Shown piece after piece: positions 17,052 to 24,221 of a stretch of DNA of 36,910 nucleotides (within the stretch, counting starts at the first letter, position 1; every line of letters begins with the position of its first letter). The position numbers and the translations under genes are program-made. The notes under the pieces were generated by a model that saw only the letters and a list, made by a program, of their open reading frames with translations, made no database searches and was not told where the DNA came from. The stretch is from a virus, in the IMG/VR virus record IMGVR_UViG_3300009129_000044, positions 1 through 36,910 of that record, one strand, 5' to 3'.

Positions 17052-17468
17052 ATGAGTACTCACCAGAACGTTGGAACGGCTGTGTTTTATAAGGATAATA
17101 TCTTACTGGCAAAGCGCGTAGAAATATATAACGGAGAGCCGGTAAAGCTTGGGGGCTATTGGTCTATTTTCGCGGGTCGCGTAGAGGAGGGGGAGTGTCC
17201 TTATGTCGCTGCCGAGCGAGAACTGTACGAAGAATCCAAAATTAAGTCTTGTGGTCATAACATCATTCGTTATTTCAAGAGCTTTCATATTGACGATTTT
17301 GAGTTTTTATTTTATACGCTAGAGCTTAATCAGCTTGTTCTTCCACAGTTATGTGATGAACATACTGAATATGGGTGGTTTCAAATAGATTCTTTAGAAA
17401 ATTTCCCCGAGAAATTAGATGATACCATCTTGAAATGCATCCTCGCTTATAGTAAAACCAGAAAATAA
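17052..17468 (+). CDS. Nudix hydrolase
   Basis: 138 residues. The Nudix box is visible as G-RVEEG-E, seven residues, then RELYEES, at about residues 43-65; the final Gly of the canonical box is replaced (EESKI). It hydrolyses nucleoside diphosphates linked to another group. The exact substrate is not readable; sanitation of modified dNTPs or ADP-ribose/NAD metabolites are possible, the latter of interest because an NMNAT-like domain is encoded at 10066-10869. Confidence 0.88.
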   Translation: MSTHQNVGTAVFYKDNILLAKRVEIYNGEPVKLGGYWSIFAGRVEEGECPYVAAERELYEESKIKSCGHNIIRYFKSFHIDDFEFLFYTLELNQLVLPQLCDEHTEYGWFQIDSLENFPEKLDDTILKCILAYSKTRK

Positions 17469-17479
17469 GTGTATATAAA
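17469..17479 (+). promoter_or_regulatory. GTGTA-type promoter box, weak
   Basis: GTGTATATAAA lies 7 bases before ATG at 17487 and directly follows the Nudix stop. No -35 consensus. It supports ATG 17487 rather than the in-frame GTG at 17469. Confidence 0.35.
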
Positions 17480-17486
17480 AATAACT

Positions 17487-19193
17487 ATGGAAGACAAAAA
17501 ACTTAAAAAAATCTCTTTATGCAATATTTTAACCGCCTACATCTTAGCTTTTGGATTTCTACTTTTGATCTTCGGCTCTTATAAGCCTGAAGAGGTGCAA
17601 GAATTGGAATTGTCTTTTACGGATTTAAATAAAACAACACAAGAAAGGAATATAGAATACGTCGAAAATAATTCAACGATTATAGTCAATAATCATGATG
17701 TTATTTACAAAGATAGGCTTCAAGGAGTCACCTTTGGGAGGGGAACCGAAGAAAATGTGGTTCAGGACGTCGTAATTGGGGATCATATTTCATTGGGTCG
17801 TACCGAAAGAGATTTTGTTGGCGTATCGGATTATGAAACTTCATTACATACTGCGGGCGTTACACGCCATCGGGTTCATGATAATAATGGGATTGCTATA
17901 CGTGGGGGGCGTCATGGCTTACCTCTCGATCATGCAGGAGATCCTAGAGGCATTACTTTAGTCGATGATACTGTAAGATTTGAAGATGCCGTTTTAAGAA
18001 TAAAGGACAGGGATGGCCAAGACTCTATTGGGCTTACTACAGACACCAAGGGTGATGGTGGTTTTGATGTTTCTAGTCTTTCTCCAGACGACAAGTCTAA
18101 AGATAAGGAGCTAGGTGATATTGATTTCGCAAAAGGTCTTGTGGGCACAGGCCCAAAAGGGGGAGAACTTTATGCTTATAATTTCCCGAGTCAAGGCGTC
18201 GGGGCTGGTGTAGGAACCTCATCGGTTGGAGCTGCCGCAGCAGGTGGTGCCGGGCTTAGTGCCGGAGTGGGACAAGCTGTTTTGAACGGCGAAACTGTTC
18301 CTGCCTTGGGGGGCATAGGCACCTCTTCTTCCCTTTTGAGCCCGAGTAACCCTTCATTACCTCGAACAGATGGAGTAGGCGGTCTAGTGGGTGGCGCAGG
18401 GGCTGGTGGCGCTGCTGGTTTAATGCACGGTTATATTACAAAGAAGCTAGGGATGGGCGCTGGATGCGCCGAACATGGTGCCAATTGCGAAGGGCACGGG
18501 GGTCGTCACTCGTATAGCTTTGATCATCTTCCTGCAGACGGCGCTTTGCATATTATGATGCATGTTGATGGAAGCGGTAGCATCTTAAACACTCGCAAAC
18601 AATTAGATATCATGAAGAACACTTTATTAAAAGAGGCGCTTCTTCCTTATTATAATAATGACGAATCTTTATACAATAACAGGGTAAGCATCATTGCTGA
18701 CTCAGGAGAAAGAACGTTAAAATTCTTTTCCAAAGCTGCCGAAAGAGATAATGTACTCGCCATAGCCTTTCAAGACGAAGCTCAACCTTCTTATCATTTA
18801 CCAAATTTTAATAAAAAGCCCGAGGATGATTACCTTGACGACCTTAAAGTTCTCAAATCGAAGCTTAATTCTCACGATGGCATCTACAGAGGGATAATGT
18901 TCCAAGTTGACAGGGGGAAAACCTTCGCTAAATCCTTCAAGGAGTTTGTGGGTAACGCCTTCCAAGGAAAAGGTTATTTAAAAAATCAAAATCTCAAACA
19001 ATATTATTGGCAGGATAATTTTTCTAGCATAAAACAAAAAAAGGGTGTTGTGTTTAGCGATGAATACCACGCTAAAGACGAAGGAACCCCCCAATATTAT
19101 TTGGATCTTCTCTTCAAGGCTTCCAAAAAGGTAGGGCTTGACTTGAATACTTATGGCGCCGGCCTTACTGACGGTAAGAAAGTTCGAAAATAA
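17487..19193 (+). CDS. Membrane-anchored protein with von Willebrand A-like (MIDAS) domain
   Basis: 568 residues. One N-terminal TM segment (ILTAYILAFGFLLLIFGS, residues ~14-31) is followed by a polar region, then a Gly/Ala-rich stretch (~235-325). A CxxH-x3-CxxH cluster (C327, H330, C334, H337, plus H341 and H347) comes next. Directly behind it is MMHVDGSGSI, a DxSxS metal-ion-dependent adhesion motif with D361, S363 and S365, typical of VWA domains, and a ~190-residue C-terminal domain. VWA domains bind partners through a metal ion. The location between Nudix and polymerase genes gives no clear function; candidates are a virion adhesin, an assembly scaffold or a host-directed protein. The VWA call rests on the motif and on the hydrophobic strand before it. 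Confidence 0.7.
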   Translation: MEDKKLKKISLCNILTAYILAFGFLLLIFGSYKPEEVQELELSFTDLNKTTQERNIEYVENNSTIIVNNHDVIYKDRLQGVTFGRGTEENVVQDVVIGDHISLGRTERDFVGVSDYETSLHTAGVTRHRVHDNNGIAIRGGRHGLPLDHAGDPRGITLVDDTVRFEDAVLRIKDRDGQDSIGLTTDTKGDGGFDVSSLSPDDKSKDKELGDIDFAKGLVGTGPKGGELYAYNFPSQGVGAGVGTSSVGAAAAGGAGLSAGVGQAVLNGETVPALGGIGTSSSLLSPSNPSLPRTDGVGGLVGGAGAGGAAGLMHGYITKKLGMGAGCAEHGANCEGHGGRHSYSFDHLPADGALHIMMHVDGSGSILNTRKQLDIMKNTLLKEALLPYYNNDESLYNNRVSIIADSGERTLKFFSKAAERDNVLAIAFQDEAQPSYHLPNFNKKPEDDYLDDLKVLKSKLNSHDGIYRGIMFQVDRGKTFAKSFKEFVGNAFQGKGYLKNQNLKQYYWQDNFSSIKQKKGVVFSDEYHAKDEGTPQYYLDLLFKASKKVGLDLNTYGAGLTDGKKVRK

Positions 19194-19205
19194 TCCTTTT
19201 CTTGC

Positions 19206-19234
19206 TTGACATTTTCGTTAGAATTTGGTAGTAT
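19206..19234 (+). promoter_or_regulatory. Sigma-70-type promoter of the polymerase operon, leaderless
   Basis: TTGACA (19206-19211), 17-base spacer, TAGTAT (19229-19234). Predicted start at 19241 is the A of ATG of the PHP gene. This fixes the start there instead of the TTG six bases upstream. Confidence 0.75.
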
Positions 19235-19240
19235 TTGTTG

Positions 19241-20014
19241 ATGCTACCATTATTTAAGTCACATTACAGCATAGGAAAAAGTATATTAACCCTTGACCAC
19301 CCCGATAAGGCTACAGAGGGCGGGCCGTCTAGCGTTTTTGGTATAGCAAAGAGCAATGGATTAAAGGAAGTTTTTCTTGTTGAGGATTCCCTTGTTGGCT
19401 TTTTGGAGGCTAAAAAGGTGGCAGAAGATATTGGGGTTCAGCTTATTTTTGGCTTGCGTATTAACGCTTGTGATGACATGAACCTTAAAATAGAAAAGGG
19501 CTGTTCAATGTGCGTACATAAGATTATCGTTTTCGCCAAAGACTCCGAGGGCTGCAAGCTATTGAATAAAATATATAGCTGTGCATTCACCAAAGGAGAA
19601 GGGAGAATAGATTTCAAAACTTTGAAAACTTTTTACAACAAAGATCATCTTAAAATTGTTATTCCGTTTTATGATTCCTTTATGTTTAATAATTCCTTTT
19701 ACTATAGCGAGCCTTGTATGCTTGATGACTCTTTCTTTGAGCCCACTTACTTTATTGAACACAATCATTTACCATTTGATGATGTCTTGGGTGGAATCAT
19801 GAAACATTATTGCTATGAAAACAGTTTCGAATTAGAAAAGGTTAAAACTATTTATTACGAAAACAGAGAAGACTTTGAGGCTTATCAGACTTACAAATGT
19901 ATTTGCAATAGAGGCTTCTCCAATAAGCCTAAGACCTTAGATATGCCGAACCTTGATCATTGCGGTAGTTCGGAATTTTGTTTTGAAAGTTATTTAGAAA
20001 ATGAAAGCGCTTAA
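19241..20014 (+). CDS. Stand-alone PHP domain of DNA polymerase III alpha, metal site degraded
   Basis: 257 residues from ATG at 19241. Sequence order follows the N-terminal PHP domain of DnaE: FKSHYSIGKS at the start, FLVEDSLVGFLEAKKVAEDIGVQ, LIFGLRIN, then HKIIVFAKDSEGCKLLNKIYSCAFTKGEGRIDFKTL, which parallels the H-lak-n-xGy-nL-ls-a pattern. The usual metal ligands are lost: HxH is replaced (LFK) and TDH is replaced by VED. It is therefore likely a structural, non-enzymatic partner of the polymerase core encoded at 21613-24204. It overlaps the GMP reductase gene by 14 bases. Confident on homology by order of motifs; moderate on loss of activity. Confidence 0.78.
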   Translation: MLPLFKSHYSIGKSILTLDHPDKATEGGPSSVFGIAKSNGLKEVFLVEDSLVGFLEAKKVAEDIGVQLIFGLRINACDDMNLKIEKGCSMCVHKIIVFAKDSEGCKLLNKIYSCAFTKGEGRIDFKTLKTFYNKDHLKIVIPFYDSFMFNNSFYYSEPCMLDDSFFEPTYFIEHNHLPFDDVLGGIMKHYCYENSFELEKVKTIYYENREDFEAYQTYKCICNRGFSNKPKTLDMPNLDHCGSSEFCFESYLENESA

Positions 20015-20978
20015 ATACTCAGATATATCTTTAGTTCCCAAGTATAGCGAAGTCCATAGTAGAGTTGACTGTGATACGTCATTGGAAATAGGCAATCATA
20101 AATTCAAGCTTCCTATCATTCCGGCCAATATGAAGTCTGTTATAGATTTCAATATGTCTAGATGGATGAGTTATAATGGTTATTTTTATATCATGCATAG
20201 GTTTGATAGGCATTTGGCAGATGATGTCGGCTTGGCAAATTCAGAAGGCTGGCAAACTATTTCTTTTAGTACTGGCGCAAAGATAAAAGACAAGATACAT
20301 GTAATGAACATTGGTAAAAACTCTAATCTTAGAGTTGATTTTCTTACTATTGATATCGCGCATGGATACTCTGAGCGTATGAAGAGAATGATTGAGCACG
20401 TAAAAAAATGGTTGCCTAAAACTATTATTATCGCTGGTAACGTTACTACCCCCGACGCTGTGGTTGCGCTATCTAATTGGGGTGCTGATATCGTAAAAGT
20501 TGGGATCGGACAAGGCTCTCCTTGCACTACTAAAGACAAAACGGGGTTTACAATGCCCATGTTTACTGCTGTAAGATCCTGCGGGGATTGTTACCAATCG
20601 AGAGATAATTTTGACCGTGGAGTAAAGATTCCCATTATTGCTGATGGTGGAATTAAATGCAATGGCGATATCGCAAAAGCATTAGTTGCGGGGGCCGATC
20701 TAGTTATGGCAGGTGGAATGTTTGCCGCCTGTGTTGATAGCTCTGCGGTTTCCAGCACCATTAACGATGTTCCCCATAAAGCGTATTTTGGGTCTGCTAG
20801 CGTCGAGAATAAAGGTCACTCAAAGAATATTGAGGGCAAGCTCACTAATGTTTGTTGCAATAACATGACCTATGAGCAAAAACTTTTGGAGATTAAACAA
20901 GATCTTCAAAGCGCTATTAGTTACGGTGGTGGTAGCGACCTATCATGCCTAAAAGATGTTAAGCATTTCGAAGTATGA
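20001..20978 (+). CDS. guaC: GMP reductase (IMPDH/GMPR family)
   Basis: 325 residues, without the CBS insert of IMPDH. Substrate loop with catalytic Cys is GIGQGSPCTTKDKTG, followed by the phosphate-binding IADGGIKCNGDIAKALVAGADLVMAGGMFA. N-terminal SLVPKYSEVHSR and LPIIPANMKSV are also family hallmarks. It converts GMP to IMP with NADPH, moving guanine nucleotides towards adenine. The conserved HxES segment after GGMFA is altered (ACVDSS). Its position between PHP and exonuclease of the polymerase operon, with overlaps of 14 and 4 bases, is unusual. Confidence 0.88.
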   Translation: MKALKYSDISLVPKYSEVHSRVDCDTSLEIGNHKFKLPIIPANMKSVIDFNMSRWMSYNGYFYIMHRFDRHLADDVGLANSEGWQTISFSTGAKIKDKIHVMNIGKNSNLRVDFLTIDIAHGYSERMKRMIEHVKKWLPKTIIIAGNVTTPDAVVALSNWGADIVKVGIGQGSPCTTKDKTGFTMPMFTAVRSCGDCYQSRDNFDRGVKIPIIADGGIKCNGDIAKALVAGADLVMAGGMFAACVDSSAVSSTINDVPHKAYFGSASVENKGHSKNIEGKLTNVCCNNMTYEQKLLEIKQDLQSAISYGGGSDLSCLKDVKHFEV

Positions 20979-21616
20979 GCGATAATTTATTAAGATTTAA
21001 CAACAAACAAAAGTACGTTTTCTTCGACTTCGAAACGTGTGGGCTCAACCTTGGATCCTTAAGGAATAAACCTTGGCAATTAGCCTTTGTCATCGTAGAG
21101 AAAGGGAAGATTGTCGAGAAGTGCGACTATTGGCTCAAGTGGGACGACCTTCAAGTTTCGGAAGGAGCAGCCAAAGTAACAGGATGGACACAAAAAAAAT
21201 ATGATGAAAAATCCATTGATCCAGTTGCTCCCATCTCTCATTTTGATAAGTATTTATATGACCCCGAGTATTTAAAGGTGGGGCATAACATATTAGGTTT
21301 TGATGTTTACATGCACGGGCTTTGTCGCCGTTTGCTTAATCAAAAACCTGACTATAGTTTTTTGCCTCAATTAATTGATACCTTGGCTTTGTCTAGGGCC
21401 ATTCAAGGGGATATACTTTATAACAATGAAGACGATTTTCTTTTATGGCAATATAAGGTGATGTCCTTAAGAAGCTCCAAAGGTAGAAATAAACTAATTG
21501 ATCTTTGTAAAAAATACGACATACCTTTTAACCCCAAGAAACTTCATGATGCTCTTTATGATATCGAGAAGAACTATGAGGTTTTTAAAAAGTTAATATG
21601 GGAAATTGAAATATGA
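20975..21616 (+). CDS. DEDD-family 3'-5' exonuclease (DnaQ-like proofreading subunit)
   Basis: 213 residues. Motif I is VFFDFETCGL (Asp, Glu), motif II is VGHNILGFDVYMH (Asp), motif III is LHDALYDIEKNY (His, Asp), giving the DEDDh set. The polymerase core gene follows with a 4-base overlap, so this is very likely its proofreading exonuclease. Length and motif order match epsilon-subunit and phage exonucleases. Confidence 0.87.
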   Translation: MSDNLLRFNNKQKYVFFDFETCGLNLGSLRNKPWQLAFVIVEKGKIVEKCDYWLKWDDLQVSEGAAKVTGWTQKKYDEKSIDPVAPISHFDKYLYDPEYLKVGHNILGFDVYMHGLCRRLLNQKPDYSFLPQLIDTLALSRAIQGDILYNNEDDFLLWQYKVMSLRSSKGRNKLIDLCKKYDIPFNPKKLHDALYDIEKNYEVFKKLIWEIEI

Positions 21617-24204
21617 GTTTTGTTAAACAGTTTTTAAAATATGAAAGCGTGTGCCCTCCGGGCGTTATGCTTCCCGAGATTGATATCGAAGACAAGTACT
21701 ACAAAAGCTTGAGCCTATCGGCTGACATTTCCAACCTTGATTTCTTAAAGAAGTTAAGCTGGGAAGGCATGAAGCAGAAAGGAATTGATAAACTGCCCAA
21801 CAAGGATGAATATTTAGCTCGCACAAAAATGGAACTTGATATTCTTGATGAGCTAGGTTTTATAGATTACATATTACTCAACTGGGATATTTTAAATTTT
21901 TGCCATGAGAATGATATCCCTACGGGCCCCGGACGTGGGTCAGCAGCAGGATCTTTGATTCTTTATTTAATTGGGGTGACTAAGGTTGACCCCGTTAAAT
22001 ATGAATTGTTCTTTGAGCGATTTGTGAGTAAAAGTAGAGCTCGAAAAATCGAAGAGGACGGAGTGACTTATCTAGACGGAAGTTTATTAGCTGATGTGGA
22101 CAATGACATTAGTTACGAAAGGCGTCAAGAAGTTATCAATTACATAGAGGGTAAGTATCCGGGCCGAACCTCTAAAATTTTAACGCTCAATACTCTTAGC
22201 GGTAAGCTTTGCATTAAAGAGTGCGGTAAAATTGTAGGAAATTATAATGAATCGGAAGTAAATTTAGTTAGCGATACCATACCCAAAAAGTTTGGCAAGG
22301 TCGCCCCTCTTGCAGAAGCCGTGGCTGAAAGTGAAAAATTTGCAGAGTGGGCGCTTGATAATGAAGAGGTTTATAAAATAGCCAGAAAACTAGAAGGGCT
22401 TAATAAAAATGCAGGGGTTCACCCTTCGGGAATTGCTATCTCATTTCAAAAACTAGAAAGCATTTGCCCCGTTCAATTGACTAAGGATGGTGATCTAGTA
22501 ACTGGATATGATATGAATTGGGTTGCTGAGCTCATGGTAAAATTTGATATTCTTGGCTTGCGCACCTTAACTGTTATTCATGATGTATGTACCCAGCTCG
22601 ATATAGATATTAATTCTATCGACCCCAATGATCCAGAAATATATAAGCATTTACAAGACTTAAATCAACCTCAAGGTCTTTTTCAAATAGAGGCTCATAC
22701 TAATTTCAATGTGTGCAAAAAAATTAAGCCAAAAAATCTTGAAGAGCTTAGTGCTGTTGTGGCAATTGCCAGACCCGGAGCCTTGGAGTTTCTAGAGGAG
22801 TATACGACTTACTCTCAAAGCGGGGAGTTTCAAAGTCAACATTCTTTTTTTGATGAGGTGCTGTCTTATACTGGAGGGATTCCCCTTTACCAAGAGCAGC
22901 TTATGAAGATGGCTGTTAAGGTTGGCTTTACTCTTGATGAAGCTGAGCAGCTAAGAAGGATAGTGGGTAAGAAAAAGATTGACCAAATGCCCGCTTGGAA
23001 AAAGAAAATTGATGATAAGATAAAAGAAAATGGCTTAGACGACGAGGTTGCTGATATCTTATGGCATGTCGCCGAAGACAGCGCAAATTATTCATTCAAT
23101 AAATCTCATAGCTTAGCTTATGCCAATTTAGCTGCTTGGACTGCGTACTTAAAGTTTAAATATCCTCAAAATTTCTTCATAGCCTTATTGAGAATGGCTA
23201 AGCATGAGCAATGTCCCCACGAGGAGATTAATAAAATATGTCAAGAGCTTTCCTTTTTCGGCATTGAATTATTAAGGCCTGATTTGTCCAAATCCGATAT
23301 GGATTTTAAGATTGAGAATGATGACATACGTTTCGGGCTAAATAGCATTAAGGGCGTGAGCGAGAAATCCTTACAATCCCTGAAGGACTTTAGGGACAGC
23401 AAGAACCCAACTAAATATGATATTTTTCTATCTGCTAAAGAGGCGGGTTTAAACATAGGAATTTTGTCCGCCCTGATTCAAGCGGGAGCCCTTTCGGGTT
23501 ATAAAGTCCGTCGTTCCAGATTAGTACTGGAAGCTCAAGCGTTTAATATATTGACGGACAGAGAAAAGCGCAACTTTGAAGTTCTGGGACCTAAGTATAA
23601 TTGGGATGTTCTAAAAACTATACAGGCGGTTGTTCAGGAATCTTTAGTAGGCGATGACGCGAAGCCTATAATGAAAGAGAGTAGATTTGGAACCTTTCGT
23701 AAAAAATATGATTTATACAAAGAGATTTATGATAAGAACAAAAAATACGAAGCGTTCGCTAATTGGTATTTTGAGTCTGAGCTTTTAGGGTATAGCCATA
23801 GTGTCGCATTGAAAGATGTTTTTTCTGAAAGTGGGTACAAGCTTTCTGATTCTCTTGATTTTAGAGGCTTGAACCACGATGGGTTTGGTCGCTTCATCGG
23901 TGTAGTTTCAGACTCCATTAAGAGAACGAGTCGAAATGGAAATGAATACATTAAAGCTATCATTAGGGACGAGGTAGGCGAATATTCAGTTATGCTAATG
24001 GATCGTAACGCTCGTAGCGAAAGCGGAAATTGGGGCCGAATAAATGTTTTTTCTAAATTTCTCGAAAAACACCCGAAAGGTTTGCCAAAAGGTAGCATTG
24101 TCATAGTTTACGGAAGTAAAGGAGATGACATTCTTTTCTGTCATTCATTTCAAGTCGTGGATGAAAAGATCTATATGAAGCTAAGTGACGTAAAGTCTCA
24201 ATAA
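21613..24204 (+). CDS. dnaE: DNA polymerase III alpha core lacking the PHP domain
   Basis: 863 residues, C-family DNA polymerase. GPGRGSAAGSLILYLIGVTKVDP and FERFVSK are the PolC/DnaE palm signature. The ADVDNDISYERR stretch corresponds to PDxDxDF with the two catalytic Asp residues. KFDILGLRTLTVI carries the third Asp. IPLYQEQLMKMA and NYSFNKSHSLAYANLAAWTAYLKFKYPQNF are characteristic thumb/fingers regions. A C-terminal HhH/OB-like part follows. Bacterial DnaE is ~1,160 residues; this starts after where PHP would end, and the missing domain is encoded at 19241-20014. The protein replicates phage DNA with the exonuclease upstream and presumably the host sliding clamp. Confidence 0.93.
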   Translation: MSFVKQFLKYESVCPPGVMLPEIDIEDKYYKSLSLSADISNLDFLKKLSWEGMKQKGIDKLPNKDEYLARTKMELDILDELGFIDYILLNWDILNFCHENDIPTGPGRGSAAGSLILYLIGVTKVDPVKYELFFERFVSKSRARKIEEDGVTYLDGSLLADVDNDISYERRQEVINYIEGKYPGRTSKILTLNTLSGKLCIKECGKIVGNYNESEVNLVSDTIPKKFGKVAPLAEAVAESEKFAEWALDNEEVYKIARKLEGLNKNAGVHPSGIAISFQKLESICPVQLTKDGDLVTGYDMNWVAELMVKFDILGLRTLTVIHDVCTQLDIDINSIDPNDPEIYKHLQDLNQPQGLFQIEAHTNFNVCKKIKPKNLEELSAVVAIARPGALEFLEEYTTYSQSGEFQSQHSFFDEVLSYTGGIPLYQEQLMKMAVKVGFTLDEAEQLRRIVGKKKIDQMPAWKKKIDDKIKENGLDDEVADILWHVAEDSANYSFNKSHSLAYANLAAWTAYLKFKYPQNFFIALLRMAKHEQCPHEEINKICQELSFFGIELLRPDLSKSDMDFKIENDDIRFGLNSIKGVSEKSLQSLKDFRDSKNPTKYDIFLSAKEAGLNIGILSALIQAGALSGYKVRRSRLVLEAQAFNILTDREKRNFEVLGPKYNWDVLKTIQAVVQESLVGDDAKPIMKESRFGTFRKKYDLYKEIYDKNKKYEAFANWYFESELLGYSHSVALKDVFSESGYKLSDSLDFRGLNHDGFGRFIGVVSDSIKRTSRNGNEYIKAIIRDEVGEYSVMLMDRNARSESGNWGRINVFSKFLEKHPKGLPKGSIVIVYGSKGDDILFCHSFQVVDEKIYMKLSDVKSQ

Positions 24205-24206
24205 AT

Positions 24207-24215
24207 GTGTATCAT
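24207..24215 (+). promoter_or_regulatory. GTGTAnnAT-type promoter box before the Clp gene
   Basis: GTGTATCAT, with ATG codons at 24219 and 24222. No convincing -35. The DnaE stop is 3 bases upstream, so the Clp gene can be transcribed separately from the polymerase operon. Confidence 0.45.
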
Positions 24216-24221
24216 ACTATG

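Noticed and set aside
20186-20560. 124-codon minus-strand frame
   Set aside because: Lies entirely opposite the GMP reductase gene, which has clear catalytic motifs; no promoter or conserved motif on the minus strand.
20001-20978. Genome base modification (2-aminoadenine-type) suggested by purine enzymes
   Set aside because: GMP reductase, Nudix and deoxyribosyltransferase alone are not a modification pathway; no PurZ- or DatZ-like gene is visible here.
23727-24104. 125-codon minus-strand frame
   Set aside because: Opposite the C-terminal polymerase domain; Ser/Pro-rich and unconvincing.
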